A stretch of 64,000 nucleotides of DNA, taken from NCBI GenBank assembly GCA_016779325.1, contig JADHNU010000001.1, forward strand, positions 108,711-172,710. The letters are read 5' to 3'. How positions within the stretch are numbered: position 1 is the stretch's first letter; each line of letters starts with the position of its first letter. Below, piece after piece: positions 11,569-21,087 of this stretch. Source of the stretch: Pseudomonadales bacterium. GTDB taxonomy: Bacteria > Pseudomonadota > Gammaproteobacteria > Pseudomonadales > Azotimanducaceae. The notes beneath the pieces were generated by a model. The model was not told where the DNA came from. It searched no databases and was given only the letters and a program-made list of their open reading frames with translations. Made by a program: the position numbers and the translations under genes.

Positions 11569-12912
11569 CTAGGCCAACGCCGGCGACGGGCTATCGCCGA
11601 TTGGCTCACGCAGAAACAACGCCATGGATTCAACATGGCTGGTATGCGGAAACATGTCCATTATGCCACTGGCTGCAAGAACGTAACCCTGCGCCTGCAA
11701 CGCTGCTGCGTCTCGCGCCAGAGTCTTAGGATTGCAAGAGACATAGAGTACGCGACGGGCACCCGTGGCTGCGAGGTCCGCGCACAGCGCCTCGGCGCCG
11801 GAGCGCGGAGGGTCGAGGAGGATGGCATCGGCCTTCGGCAGCCGGCTCGCCGCGAAGGCATCGCTGTACAAATCAGCTACGGCAAAGGGCACGGACCCCA
11901 AGCCATTGCGCGCGGCATTGGCCTGAGCGCGGGCCACCAGGGCGTCGCTGCCCTCAAACCCCTGCACCTCAGCGCCTAAGCGAGCCAGGGGCAAGGTAAA
12001 GTTCCCAAGGCCACAGAAGAGATCGAGGATCCGTTCGCCGGGCTTGGGCGCAAGGAGCGCCATCGCCTGATCGACCATGCTGCGGTTGAGGTGGGCGTTA
12101 ACCTGCGTGAAATCGAGCGGCTCGAAGGTGAAGGTGAGCTGATAAGCAGGTAGGTGGTAGGCCAGCGTCACCCCCGCTTCGGGCGCAAAGGGCGCCACCG
12201 TGTCATGCCCCCCCGGTTGCAAATAGATGGCGAGGTTGTGCGCTTTGGAGAATTGGCGCAGAGCGACCTCATCGGACGGCGCCAGGGGCGCTAAATGGCG
12301 AATCACGACCGCAGCACCCTCATCCCCCGCGGCCAGCTCGAGCTGCGGAATTTGGTCCGGAATCGTGAGCCCCTTAAGCACGGTCTTTAAGGGCCCCAGT
12401 AGCGCGCCAAAGGGTGGCGCCAGTACGGGGCAGCTAGCGCCTTTGGACACCCAGCCGCCCCGTTCACGAAAGCCCACCAAGACGTCCCCCTCCCGGGCGC
12501 GATAGCGCACACCAAGCCGCGCCTTGCGCCGATAGCCCCAGAGAGGCCCGGCAAGGGGCGTGAGCCACCGCCCGGGCGCTCGCACACCCGCTGCCTCAAA
12601 CAGGGCCGCCAGGGTCTCCGCCTTTTGCCGGCGCTGCTCCGTCGGAGGCAAGTGCTGCTGACTGCAGCCGCCACAGCGCCCGGCCTGGGGGCAGAGCGCG
12701 CGCTGGCGAAGGGGGTGGGCATCGCGAACCGCGAGCGCCAGACACCGGAGGCTTCGTCCCCGACGTTTTAGTACGGCGACGCGCACGGCCTCCCCGGGTA
12801 GGGCATTATCGATCTCAAGACGAAACCCGTCGCTATGGGCCACCCCCTGGCCGGCGTCATCAAGCGCCTCCACGGCAATCCACTGGTCACTGGCAAAGCG
12901 CTTTCTCGCCAT
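11569..12912 (-). CDS. rlmD: 23S rRNA (uracil1939-C5)-methyltransferase RlmD
   Basis: 447 residues. A TRAM RNA-binding domain (about 10-65) is followed by the iron-sulfur cysteines in CPQAGRCGGC (C74, C80, C83) and a fourth in SKGASCPVL, which together bind a [4Fe-4S] cluster. The SAM site ILDLFCGLGNFTLPLA and the catalytic cysteine in YVSCNPKTLARD complete the RumA/RlmD type. It methylates U1939 of 23S rRNA. The ATG overlaps the recO stop by one base (TGATG), implying coupling. The rlmD-relA pair matches Pseudomonas. Its position directly after recO, where pdxJ often lies, differs. Confidence 0.94.
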   Translation of the reverse strand: MARKRFASDQWIAVEALDDAGQGVAHSDGFRLEIDNALPGEAVRVAVLKRRGRSLRCLALAVRDAHPLRQRALCPQAGRCGGCSQQHLPPTEQRRQKAETLAALFEAAGVRAPGRWLTPLAGPLWGYRRKARLGVRYRAREGDVLVGFRERGGWVSKGASCPVLAPPFGALLGPLKTVLKGLTIPDQIPQLELAAGDEGAAVVIRHLAPLAPSDEVALRQFSKAHNLAIYLQPGGHDTVAPFAPEAGVTLAYHLPAYQLTFTFEPLDFTQVNAHLNRSMVDQAMALLAPKPGERILDLFCGLGNFTLPLARLGAEVQGFEGSDALVARAQANAARNGLGSVPFAVADLYSDAFAASRLPKADAILLDPPRSGAEALCADLAATGARRVLYVSCNPKTLARDAAALQAQGYVLAASGIMDMFPHTSHVESMALFLREPIGDSPSPALA

Positions 12913-13607
12913 CAGGGCGACCTCTCCTGGGCATCATGCAAAAACCGGGCAGCGGCCAGGGGCCGACCCCCAAGCTGCGGAGCGAGGGCTTTGCCCAGCA
13001 GCGCTTGCGCGACGCGCCGTACCGCCGGGTCGTCGAACTGTTCTTCCGCCAGCGCGAGCAGGTGAGCGCCCATCCAGCCGACCTCGCCGCGGCTGGAAAG
13101 CGCGTAGAGCCCGCGACCTGGATCTAAGCCATAGCGGCCCGTCGGCCGAAGGGGTTCACCCGCGACATCCTCGGTTAGGGAAAAAGCCACGCCAAGAGTC
13201 TCCAAGCACGCCCATTCAAAGCGGCGCAGAATAAGCGGCTCCGCGCGGGGCGCAAGGCGCAACCCCTCAAGGGCCGCGCCATAGGCGGAAAACAGCTCCG
13301 GTGCCGGCACCTCGCGCGGGAGTAGACGCAGCAGCAGCTCATTAAGATAGAGGCCGGAAAACAGGCTTTGCCCGGCTAAGGCGTAATGCACCAAGGGCTG
13401 AACCGCGTAGGCGGTTCGCAGATCGCCCTGGCCCGCCAGCTGCCACTCCCCTAAGACGAAGGCCTGGGGCACGGCTTTGCGCCCCGAACCCCGACGATAA
13501 ACGGCCCCGAGCCGCCCCTCTGCTTCCGTCATCAGTTCCACAATGACACGGCTGTCCCGAAAGGGCCGCTGATGCAGCACGTAGGCCTGGACCCAGGGCG
13601 CCGCCAT
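12912..13607 (-). CDS. recO: DNA repair protein RecO
   Basis: 231 residues. RecO works with RecR to load RecA on SSB-coated gaps. The N-terminal OB-fold segment VQAYVLHQRPFRDSRVIVELMTEAEGRL and the helical domain with NELLLRLLPREVPAPELFSAY are typical, and the length matches E. coli RecO (242). The common C-terminal zinc cysteines are absent, as in many gammaproteobacteria. It overlaps era by one base (TAATG) and rlmD by one base, so era-recO-rlmD are tightly coupled. pdxJ does not follow. Confidence 0.92.
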   Translation of the reverse strand: MAAPWVQAYVLHQRPFRDSRVIVELMTEAEGRLGAVYRRGSGRKAVPQAFVLGEWQLAGQGDLRTAYAVQPLVHYALAGQSLFSGLYLNELLLRLLPREVPAPELFSAYGAALEGLRLAPRAEPLILRRFEWACLETLGVAFSLTEDVAGEPLRPTGRYGLDPGRGLYALSSRGEVGWMGAHLLALAEEQFDDPAVRRVAQALLGKALAPQLGGRPLAAARFLHDAQERSP

Positions 13608-14506
13608 TAGCTCTGCTCGCTGTCGTAACCCAGTTGGCGCAGGGCCCGTAGGTCATCAGTCCAGCCCGAGCGGACCTTCACCCACAGCTCGAGACGGACG
13701 GGCCGGCCAAAGCGGTGTTCAATCTCTCGCCGAGCTTCGATACCCACCTCTTTGATGCGCGAACCTTGATGGCCAAGGATGATGGCGCGCTGGCCCGGAC
13801 GCTCCACCCAAATCGCGCCGTGGATTTCGCGCTTCTCCGAACCTTCCGACCAGCGCTCAATTTCCACGGAAAGCTGGTGAGGCAATTCATCCCCAAGGCG
13901 GCGGGTGAGCTTTTCCCGAATGAGCTCCGCAACCAGGAACCGTTCCGAGCGGTCGGTGATGGCGTCGGCGTCGTAATGGTGCGGCCCCGGAGGCAAGTGC
14001 CCTTTCAAAACGCTTAAGAGCCGAGGCACGTTCTCCCCCCGCTGCGCCATGATGGGCACCATATCCGCCCAGCTGTGGCGCTGCGCTGCGGCCGCCAGGT
14101 AGGGCAGGAGCGCGTCTCGCTTCGGCAAATAATCAATCTTATTGATGGCCAGTACGGGCACGCCCTTGGCCTGCTTCACTTGCTCCAACACGTAGTCATC
14201 AGCCGGGCCCCAGCGGCCCGCCTCGACCACCATGACGACGATATCCACATCAAACAGCGCGCCGCGGGCGGCCCGATTCATGCTCCGGTTGAGCGCCCGC
14301 CGGCCGCCCTCATGAAGCCCAGGAGTATCCACAAAGAGGAGTTGATCCGAACCCTCCGTGCGGATCCCCAGGATCGCATGGCGGGTGGTCTGGGGCCGAT
14401 CGGCCGTAATGACCAAGCGTTCTTCAAGTAACGCATTGAGTAAGGTCGACTTGCCCACGTTGGGACGCCCGACAAGGGCAAGGTAACCGCAACGCGGCTC
14501 GCTCAT
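13607..14506 (-). CDS. era: GTPase Era
   Basis: 299 residues. A GTP-binding domain with G1 GRPNVGKST (about 13-21), the G2/G3 region around FVDTPGLHEGG and G4 NKID (AINKIDYLP) is followed by a C-terminal KH RNA-binding domain (GQRAIILGHQGSRIKEVG). Era assists 30S maturation by binding the 3' end of 16S rRNA and couples ribosome assembly to cell-cycle progress. Four-base ATGA overlap with rnc upstream and one-base overlap with recO downstream. Confidence 0.97.
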   Translation of the reverse strand: MSEPRCGYLALVGRPNVGKSTLLNALLEERLVITADRPQTTRHAILGIRTEGSDQLLFVDTPGLHEGGRRALNRSMNRAARGALFDVDIVVMVVEAGRWGPADDYVLEQVKQAKGVPVLAINKIDYLPKRDALLPYLAAAAQRHSWADMVPIMAQRGENVPRLLSVLKGHLPPGPHHYDADAITDRSERFLVAELIREKLTRRLGDELPHQLSVEIERWSEGSEKREIHGAIWVERPGQRAIILGHQGSRIKEVGIEARREIEHRFGRPVRLELWVKVRSGWTDDLRALRQLGYDSEQS

Positions 14507-15240
14507 GATGACCTCAGCGCGTCGAGGGCCTTTGACGCAGCGGCTTGCTCCGCCGCTCGCCGGGAGGAACCCTCCCCAAGATAGCGGCCCGCCGGGGCCT
14601 CCAGTTCACACGCCACTTCAAAGCTCTGGGCGTGATCCTCTCCCTGCACCTGCGCAACCTGATACCGGGGCAAGGGGTGACCCCTGCCCTGGAGCCACTC
14701 CTGAAGCGTGGTTTTCGGATCCTTCTCGACCTGATCGGGCGCGCTGGCCTCAAGCTGTGGCGCATAGAGCCGTAGCACCAAGGCCTCCGCTTCCATCGCC
14801 CCGCCGTCGAGGAGCACGGCCCCAAGCAACGCCTCCACCACATCCGCGAGAATGGAATCTCGGCGATGCCCCCCACTCTTTTGTTCCCCAGGACCCAGAC
14901 GCAGCGCTGGCGCCAGCGCCAAGGCGCGGGCGTGTGCGGCCAGAGCGCTCCGCTTCACCAGCTTAGCGCGCATGAGGGTTAGGGCGCTCTCGGCAGCTTG
15001 GGGATGGCGGGTAAAGAGCTCCCGGCCGATCACGAAACCTAAGAGAGCGTCGCCGAGGAACTCGAGACGTTCGTAGTTGTCCTGTCCACTGACGCTGCGG
15101 TGCGTCAGTGCCCGGTGCAGAAGGTCCGGATCCTTGAACTGGTAACCTAACCGCGTTTGCAAGGCCGCCGTGGCCACGCGTTGGGCCTCGGGGGTCACGA
15201 CACCAAGCTCCCCTGCGGCACCGGCATCGCGCTCACTCAA
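14503..15240 (-). CDS. rnc: Ribonuclease III
   Basis: 245 residues. An RNase III catalytic domain carries the signature NYERLEFLGDALLGFVIG with the metal-binding acidic residues, and the second acidic set is in DVVEALLGAVLLDGG. A double-stranded RNA-binding domain occupies the last about 75 residues (DPKTTLQEWLQGRGHPLPRY and EGSSRRAAEQAAASKAL). It processes rRNA precursors and other duplex RNAs. The ATG at 15240 lies inside the last codons of lepB (eight-base overlap). The N-terminus is about 15 residues longer than in E. coli. Confidence 0.96.
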   Translation of the reverse strand: MSERDAGAAGELGVVTPEAQRVATAALQTRLGYQFKDPDLLHRALTHRSVSGQDNYERLEFLGDALLGFVIGRELFTRHPQAAESALTLMRAKLVKRSALAAHARALALAPALRLGPGEQKSGGHRRDSILADVVEALLGAVLLDGGAMEAEALVLRLYAPQLEASAPDQVEKDPKTTLQEWLQGRGHPLPRYQVAQVQGEDHAQSFEVACELEAPAGRYLGEGSSRRAAEQAAASKALDALRSS

Positions 15241-16054
15241 TGGCCCCGTTGCGGTGGAAGCGGGGCAGAGCCAAGCCCGGCGCCTTATGCATCCATATGG
15301 CGACGGCCTGGCCGATCACGTTGGCCTCGGGGACGTAGCCCCAGCTCCGAGAATCGGCGCTGCGATCCCGGTTGTCGCCAAACACCAAAAACGCGTCGGC
15401 GGGAACGCGCCACTCCTGCGGACGCCGGAGCCGGCCAGGCTCATACTGAATTTCGTGCTTCACGACGCCCAGCGTCTCCACAAACCGCCGAAGCCCCTCC
15501 TCCCCCGCCCCCAGGGCCTCAAGCGCTACCCGCTCTCCGTTAATGAACAGCTCTCGATTGTCATAGCGCACGCGGTCGCCGGGGAGGCCAATCACCCGCT
15601 TGATGTAGTAGGAGTCAAGGTGGGGGGGATAAAAAACCATCACATCGCCCCGGGCCGGCTCCCCCACAGCCAGGACCTTCGTCCCAAGCACGGGCAACCG
15701 CAGGCCGTAGCGGTACTTATTCACCAGGATGTAATCCCCCACCTGGAGCGTGGGGAGCATGGAACCGGAGGGAATGACAAAGGGTTCGAAAAGAAAGCTT
15801 CGCACCACCAGAACCAGCGCAAGCAAGGGGAAGAAGCTACCGCCCCACTCCATGGCCGCCGGCTCCGCCAGGAGCGCTGCCCGCGCCGCCTCATAGTTCG
15901 GGCCCCGGGCCGCCAGGGGGGTCCGCTCGTCGAGGGCCGCCGCCGCAGCCAAGCGTTTCGGGCGGCGAGCCATGCGGTCATGGCCCCAGAGCACCCCACT
16001 GACAAACGTTGCCACCACAAGGAAGAGCGGCAGATAGTTGAGCGCTTCGCTCAT
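15233..16054 (-). CDS. lepB: Signal peptidase I
   Basis: 273 residues. Two N-terminal membrane segments (about 5-24 and 73-90) anchor a periplasmic Ser/Lys protease that removes Sec and Tat signal peptides. The catalytic serine is S98 in IPSGSMLPTL and the general-base lysine is about K152 in YYIKRVIGLPGD. The box E motif is VFGDNRDRSADSRSWG. It sits between lepA and rnc, the standard order. Confidence 0.96.
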   Translation of the reverse strand: MSEALNYLPLFLVVATFVSGVLWGHDRMARRPKRLAAAAALDERTPLAARGPNYEAARAALLAEPAAMEWGGSFFPLLALVLVVRSFLFEPFVIPSGSMLPTLQVGDYILVNKYRYGLRLPVLGTKVLAVGEPARGDVMVFYPPHLDSYYIKRVIGLPGDRVRYDNRELFINGERVALEALGAGEEGLRRFVETLGVVKHEIQYEPGRLRRPQEWRVPADAFLVFGDNRDRSADSRSWGYVPEANVIGQAVAIWMHKAPGLALPRFHRNGAIE

Positions 16055-16057
16055 GCC

Positions 16058-17854
16058 TTACTTACCGACCTGCAAAACGGCCAGGAAGGCTTCCTGCGGG
16101 ATCTCTACCCGCCCCACTTGCTTCATGCGCTTTTTTCCCGCCTTTTGCTTTTCTAGAAGCTTGCGCTTCCGAGAGACGTCGCCGCCGTAGCACTTCGCGG
16201 TGACATCCTTGCGCAGCGCCTTAACGTTAGACCGCGCGACGATCTTTGCCCCCACCGCCGCCTGAATCGCCACGTCGTACATTTGTCGAGGGATCAGCTC
16301 GCGCATCTTCTCCACCAGTTCACGCCCCTTATAGGCGGAGTTCTGCTTGTGCACGATGAGCGCGAGGGCATCCACGGGCTCGCCGTTAATCAACACATCG
16401 AGGCGCTGCACGGACGCCGCCTCAAAACGATTGAACCCGTACTCGAGAGACGCAAAGCCCCGCGTCGCCGATTTCAAGCGATCAAATAGGTCCAGCACCA
16501 CCTCGCCCATGGGCAAGTCGTAAACCAGGGAAACCTGGCCAGCGAGAAACTGCATATCGACCTGAAGCCCCCGGCGCTCCTGGCAGAGGGTCATTACAGC
16601 TCCCACGTGCTCCTGGGGCACCAAAATGTTGGCGCGAACGATCGGCTCACGAATTTCTTCAATGCGGGAGGGATCGGGCAGGGACGAGGGGTTATCGATG
16701 TAGATCAGGTCCTGATTCTTGAGCAGCACCTCGTAAACCACGGAGGGCGCAGTGGTGATCAGATCGAGGTCGTATTCGCGCTCGAGCCGCTCCTGAACGA
16801 TCTCCATGTGCAGCATGCCCAAGAAACCGCAGCGAAAGCCGAAGCCTAAGGCATCGGAGGTTTCCGGCTCATAGAAGAGGCTGGCATCGTTTAAGGTAAG
16901 TTTTTCCAGCGCATCGCGAAAATCCTCGAAGTCGTCAGCATTGACCGGGAAGAGCCCCGCAAAGACCTGGGGTTTCACCTTCTCAAAGCCGGGCAGCGCA
17001 GGTGCATCGGAGCGCTCGAGGACCAGCGTGTCGCCCACGGGGGCGCCGCGGACGTCCTTGATGCCAGCGATTACGTAGCCCACTTCCCCGGCGCGCAGGT
17101 GCATGCCGGCTGTTTGCTTCGGGGTAAAGCGGCCAACCTGATCCACCTGATGGACCTTGCCGATGGACCGCGCCATAACCCGATCACCCTTTTTAATCTC
17201 CCCCTGCTTCACCCGCACCAGGGAAACCACGCCCTGATAGTTATCAAACCAGGAGTCGATGATGAGGGCCTGAAGCGGTGCGTCCACTTTGCCCGTGGGC
17301 GGCGGAATGCGGGTGATGAGCGCCTCGAGCAGGTCCCCCACCCCCATGCCCGACTTCGCGCTCACGGGAACCGCCTCGGAGGCATCGATACCGATAATTT
17401 CTTCGATCTGCAGCTGAACCCGCTCGGGGTCGGCCTGGGGCAGATCCATTTTGTTCAGAACCGGTACCACCTCCAGCCCCTGGTCGAGGGCTGTGTAGCA
17501 GTTCGCCACGGACTGGGCTTCCACGCCCTGACCGGCATCAACCACCAGTAGCGCGCCCTCACAAGCGAAGAGCGACCGCGAGACCTCGTAGGAAAAGTCG
17601 ACGTGCCCCGGCGTATCGATAAAGTTCAACTGATAGCGACGCCCGTCCGCGGCGTCGTAATGAAGGGTAACGCTTTGGGCCTTAATGGTGATGCCACGCT
17701 CGCGCTCGAGCTCCATGGAATCCAGCACTTGCTCGGCCATCTCGCGATCGCTGAGCCCACCGCAAACCTGAATCAATCGATCCGATAGGGTCGATTTTCC
17801 ATGGTCAATGTGCGCAATGATGGAAAAGTTCCGGATGTGCGACAGATCTGTCAC
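16058..17854 (-). CDS. lepA: Elongation factor 4 (LepA)
   Basis: 598 residues, the usual length. LepA is a translational GTPase that acts on stalled or slow ribosomes. The G domain shows [16 protein letters not shown], the [10 protein letters not shown] switch, DTPGHVDF and NKMDLP. The LepA-specific C-terminus ([22 protein letters not shown]) is intact. The start is GTG at 17854 (protein [11 protein letters not shown]), with GAGGA about six bases upstream. The open frame extends to 17965, but that part is Arg-rich, unlike the family, and is excluded. lepB begins three bases after the stop. Confidence 0.96.
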   Translation of the reverse strand: MTDLSHIRNFSIIAHIDHGKSTLSDRLIQVCGGLSDREMAEQVLDSMELERERGITIKAQSVTLHYDAADGRRYQLNFIDTPGHVDFSYEVSRSLFACEGALLVVDAGQGVEAQSVANCYTALDQGLEVVPVLNKMDLPQADPERVQLQIEEIIGIDASEAVPVSAKSGMGVGDLLEALITRIPPPTGKVDAPLQALIIDSWFDNYQGVVSLVRVKQGEIKKGDRVMARSIGKVHQVDQVGRFTPKQTAGMHLRAGEVGYVIAGIKDVRGAPVGDTLVLERSDAPALPGFEKVKPQVFAGLFPVNADDFEDFRDALEKLTLNDASLFYEPETSDALGFGFRCGFLGMLHMEIVQERLEREYDLDLITTAPSVVYEVLLKNQDLIYIDNPSSLPDPSRIEEIREPIVRANILVPQEHVGAVMTLCQERRGLQVDMQFLAGQVSLVYDLPMGEVVLDLFDRLKSATRGFASLEYGFNRFEAASVQRLDVLINGEPVDALALIVHKQNSAYKGRELVEKMRELIPRQMYDVAIQAAVGAKIVARSNVKALRKDVTAKCYGGDVSRKRKLLEKQKAGKKRMKQVGRVEIPQEAFLAVLQVGK

Positions 17855-17944
17855 TGGGGGTCCTCTTGATTTACGCCCGCGCCATGAAGCCCTCGGAAGG
17901 CCCCTCGCAAGCGAGGCAGCCCTCGCCAGGGGGAGGCCCGAACA

Positions 17945-17968
17945 GGCGTAGCGCCTAGGCGCCACGCC
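17945..17968 (-). other. GC-rich hairpin containing GCGCCTAGGCGC between mucD and lepA
   Basis: GGCGT (17945-17949) pairs with ACGCC (17964-17968) around the 12-base palindrome GCGCCTAGGCGC (17951-17962). It lies between the mucD stop and the lepA start on the same strand. There is no T tract, so it is not a classical terminator. It could slow transcription or stabilise the mucD mRNA end. The same 12-base palindrome occurs at 37529-37540. Confidence 0.4.
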
Positions 17969-18028
17969 GTTTCGGAGGCGGAGTGTACACCAGAGCGGCC
18001 CAAGGCACCCCGCTCGGGCTACGCAGCG

Positions 18029-19438
18029 CTAGTCTGCCGGAGGGAGCTTCAGGGCGAGGAAGACCGGCACGCCGCGACGCACCACCAGCATGGGCACGGA
18101 GCGCCCCGCGGGCAGATTTTGAGCCGCTTCTTGGAAATCACCCAGGCTCTGCACGGGCACGTTATTGAGCCGGGTAATCACATCACCGGGGCGCACGCCC
18201 GCTACTTCTGCCGGGCCCTCCGCGACCGAGCGGACCACCACCCCCTCTTCCGCCTGAAGGCGCTGTTTGAGAGCGTCGGTGAGGGGCTCAAGGTTGAGGC
18301 CTAAGCGATTCTCGTCCTTCGGGGACGCCGCCTTTCCCGCAACCGCGGTTTCGCCCGGGTCCGCCAAGGTGCCGATGGTGACCGTAAGCCGCTCGCGGAC
18401 GCCGGCGCGCATGAGTTCCACCTCCGCTTCCGAGTCGGGCTGCAACAGACCCACCACGTGAGGCAAATCGCCGCTGCGCTCAATGCTCTCGCCGGCAAAG
18501 CGCACGATCACGTCCCCCGGCTGCAGCCCCGCGGCTTCTGCGGGGGAGTCGGGGACCACCTGGGCGACCAGGGCACCCGCCGGACGGGCGAGGCCGAAGG
18601 ACTCGGCGAGATCCCGACTCACGTCCTGAATCATGACCCCGAGCCAGCCGCGGGCCACGGAGCCATCCTCCCGAAGCTGCTTCACAACATTCATGGCCAC
18701 ATCGATGGGAATGGCGAAGGACAGGCCCATAAAGCCCCCGGACCGGGTATAGATCTGAGAGTTAATCCCTACGACCCGCCCGTCGAGGTCGAAGAGCGGT
18801 CCCCCGCTATTGCCAGGATTGATGGCCACATCCGTTTGAATAAAGGGGACGTAGTTCTCGTTGTTCCGATCGGGAAGGGACCGCTCCTTGGCGCTCACGA
18901 TGCCGGCCGTTACGGAGTAATCAAAGCCAAAGGGGGATCCAATCGCCAGCACCCACTCCCCCACCTCAAGCTCCCCGGAGACGCCAAGGGTGACCGTAGG
19001 GAGATCGTCTGCTTCGATGCGCAGCAACGCCAAGTCGGAGCGGGGATCCCGGCCCACGAGCTCCGCCTCGAACTCCCGCCGATCCTGGAGGCGGACAAAA
19101 ATTTCATCGGCCCCCTCAACAACGTGGTTGTTGGTAACCACGTAGCCATCTTCCGAAATGATAAAGCCCGAGCCTAAGGAACGTCGCTCTCGCTGGCTGG
19201 GCCCTTCCGGCACGCCGCGAAAGAAATGGCGGAAAATTTCCGGCAACTGTTCCGGGTCCATGCCCGGGGGCAGCCCGGGATGCCCCGAAGCTTCGGCTCG
19301 GGAAACGGTGGAGATGTTCACCACCGCGGGGGATTGGGCTTTAACCAACTCGCTGAAGTCCGGCAGCGCAGCGGCTGGAGCAAGCGCGGGCAAAAGCAAC
19401 AGCAAAAACGACAAAACGTAGGCTGGACGGCAGAGCAT
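18029..19438 (-). CDS. mucD: Periplasmic serine protease MucD (DegP/HtrA family)
   Basis: 469 residues. A Sec signal peptide (about 1-25), a trypsin-like domain with the triad His in VTNNHVVEGA (about 105), Asp in RDPRSDLALL (about 135) and Ser in PGNSGGPLFD (about 211), and two PDZ domains (GLQPGDVIVRFAG; GVRPGDVITRLNN). It degrades or refolds misfolded envelope proteins and, as last gene of the rpoE cluster, should dampen envelope-stress signalling. ATG at 19438 is six bases after AAGGAG. The TTG two codons earlier is not needed. Confidence 0.95.
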   Translation of the reverse strand: MLCRPAYVLSFLLLLLPALAPAAALPDFSELVKAQSPAVVNISTVSRAEASGHPGLPPGMDPEQLPEIFRHFFRGVPEGPSQRERRSLGSGFIISEDGYVVTNNHVVEGADEIFVRLQDRREFEAELVGRDPRSDLALLRIEADDLPTVTLGVSGELEVGEWVLAIGSPFGFDYSVTAGIVSAKERSLPDRNNENYVPFIQTDVAINPGNSGGPLFDLDGRVVGINSQIYTRSGGFMGLSFAIPIDVAMNVVKQLREDGSVARGWLGVMIQDVSRDLAESFGLARPAGALVAQVVPDSPAEAAGLQPGDVIVRFAGESIERSGDLPHVVGLLQPDSEAEVELMRAGVRERLTVTIGTLADPGETAVAGKAASPKDENRLGLNLEPLTDALKQRLQAEEGVVVRSVAEGPAEVAGVRPGDVITRLNNVPVQSLGDFQEAAQNLPAGRSVPMLVVRRGVPVFLALKLPPAD

Positions 19439-19492
19439 AGCCAACTCCTTGCGATAACCAGGGGAAAAGGTGGGGGCCTTAGGGCCGCGTTT

Positions 19493-20476
19493 TCAAGAGG
19501 GGGGATCGGCGCAGTGTAGAGACTGGGCGATGCGCTCCGCTGAGCCCACGGGCACCTCCCCAATGACCGTTACCTGATGGGGCCGGCCATCGCAGTGGCG
19601 CAGATGCCGAACCACCGCAGCGGTCGGGCCATGCTGAACGGCCAGGGGCTCATCCTCGACCTCCGCATCGATAAAGACGGTCACCGTTGCCAAGCCGTCA
19701 CCAAGGCGCAGCATAACCGGTTGGTCCGCCACCTCCGCCAGGAGCTGAAAGCCCGGCGGCACCCAAGCGATGCGCCAGCTGAGCGCCTCGAGGGCAACGC
19801 CTTCGCTCCCGTGGGCCAGGGCGGCCTGCGCTGGCGCCACGGGATGCTGATGAACCGGTTGCCCTGCCAAAGCAAAAGCCGCTTCCGGAGGCTCCTCCCC
19901 CACAGCTAAGGCGCGAAACTGCACGACTTCCACGGGCGCGCCTTGGTGATAGTTCATGGTCATGCGCAGCGGCAACGCCGTCTCTTCGTCGAGCCAAAGC
20001 TGATAGGCGAAGCGGGTGGCATCTTGAGGATCCACAAAAATGTGCTGGGCCCGACGCCCCCCCAAACGCACTGGCGTCCCAAGCTGCACCTGATAGGTCT
20101 CGGGGACGTCACCAAAGTTGGTTACGGGGTGCTGCACCCGAGGCACGGCAGCCGGAGGCAGCGCTTCACCCTCCTGCCCGAGCAGAAACAATTCGTCGCC
20201 GCGACGGAGCATTTCCTTGGGGGCGCCGTCTAGACGCGAAAGCCGCTCGTAAATGGCCGAACCCTGATGCCCATGCACGAGACGAAGCTCCGTAACCGCG
20301 TCATCCCGGGCGTAGCTCAAAACCCCCTCATAGGCGTTAGCTCGCAGGGCTGCGGCCATGGCTTCCAGCCAAGCCCGCCCGGAGGCCGCCGTAGCCTCCG
20401 CCCCGGTCGCGCCCCCGCTCAGCATAATGAGGCCGCCAAGGCAAAGGCGCAAAGCGAGCGGAGCCCGTCGACGCAT
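19493..20476 (-). CDS. rseB: Sigma-E regulatory protein RseB/MucB
   Basis: 327 residues with a Sec signal peptide (about 1-26) and the MucB/RseB two-domain periplasmic fold: an N-terminal LolA-like lipid-binding domain (NAYEGVLSYARDDAVTELRLVHG, RRGDELFLLGQ) and a C-terminal domain (WRIAWVPPGFQLL, VFIDAEVEDEPLAVQHGPTA). It binds the periplasmic part of RseA and shields it from DegS-type cleavage until envelope stress is sensed. The ATG at 20476 overlaps the rseA stop by one base (TGATG). The TTG one codon earlier is unlikely. Confidence 0.93.
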   Translation of the reverse strand: MRRRAPLALRLCLGGLIMLSGGATGAEATAASGRAWLEAMAAALRANAYEGVLSYARDDAVTELRLVHGHQGSAIYERLSRLDGAPKEMLRRGDELFLLGQEGEALPPAAVPRVQHPVTNFGDVPETYQVQLGTPVRLGGRRAQHIFVDPQDATRFAYQLWLDEETALPLRMTMNYHQGAPVEVVQFRALAVGEEPPEAAFALAGQPVHQHPVAPAQAALAHGSEGVALEALSWRIAWVPPGFQLLAEVADQPVMLRLGDGLATVTVFIDAEVEDEPLAVQHGPTAAVVRHLRHCDGRPHQVTVIGEVPVGSAERIAQSLHCADPPS

Positions 20477-21087
20477 CAAGGGGCGTCCGCGAGGGCGACG
20501 AGGCGTACCGCCGGCACCAAGGCGCCCGCGCTATCCAACATATTTAACTCAGCATGACGGCGCATCAAGGTTTGCAAATGCCGCTGGGTCGCGCCCCGGA
20601 CGGTCGCGGGACTCACCCAGGCCGACGCTTCCCCATAGCGCAGGAGGGAGGCGCCCTTCCGATCCGCATCGCTTCGCCCCCCGAGGGCGACGGGCTGGAA
20701 CCCGGCCTCAAAGGCTCCCGCCAAGGCAAAGGCCGCGGGCGGGGTTGCCGGGGAAGCGGCCAAGTCGGAGGGCACGGCCGACTCGCCACCGGTCGTGCGC
20801 AGCAATACCGTGAGCGCGAGGGTAAGCGCCGCCGCCGCGGCAAAGCTCCAGAGCCCGGCAGAGGCCTTTGCCGGCGGCGGGGGCGTCTCCTCCTGCTCCA
20901 GCCGGGCCTGCCCTCCAGCCTGCAGGGCGGCGCTCACCAATTGATAGCGCGCCCAGCGCGCCTTGACGTCATCGCGGCCCCTGGCCCGAGCCAAGACCTG
21001 ACTCACTTCGAGCTCGTGGGCTTCGCCATCTACAAGCGCCGAAAGCGCTTGGCGAAGGCGCTGTTCGCGCTGCTGCTCGTCCTTCAT
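20476..21087 (-). CDS. rseA: Anti-sigma-E factor RseA/MucA
   Basis: 203 residues. The cytoplasmic N-terminal domain has the family motif RQALSALVDGEAHELE (about 11-26). A single membrane segment (LWSFAAAAALTLALTVLL, about residues 79-96) is followed by a low-complexity Ala/Pro stretch and a periplasmic tail ending in HAELNMLDSAGALVPAVRLV, resembling the MucA end bound by RseB. It holds RpoE inactive until proteolysis under envelope stress. It overlaps rpoE by four bases (ATGA) and rseB by one base. Confidence 0.92.
   Translation of the reverse strand: MKDEQQREQRLRQALSALVDGEAHELEVSQVLARARGRDDVKARWARYQLVSAALQAGGQARLEQEETPPPPAKASAGLWSFAAAAALTLALTVLLRTTGGESAVPSDLAASPATPPAAFALAGAFEAGFQPVALGGRSDADRKGASLLRYGEASAWVSPATVRGATQRHLQTLMRRHAELNMLDSAGALVPAVRLVALADAP

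Noticed and set aside
17855..17965. N-terminal extension of LepA
   Set aside because: Arg/Pro-rich and unlike the family. The GTG at 17854 with GAGGA upstream gives the normal 598-residue protein.
18458..19177. 239-codon plus-strand frame opposite mucD
   Set aside because: Shadow of mucD; no ribosome site and no family features.
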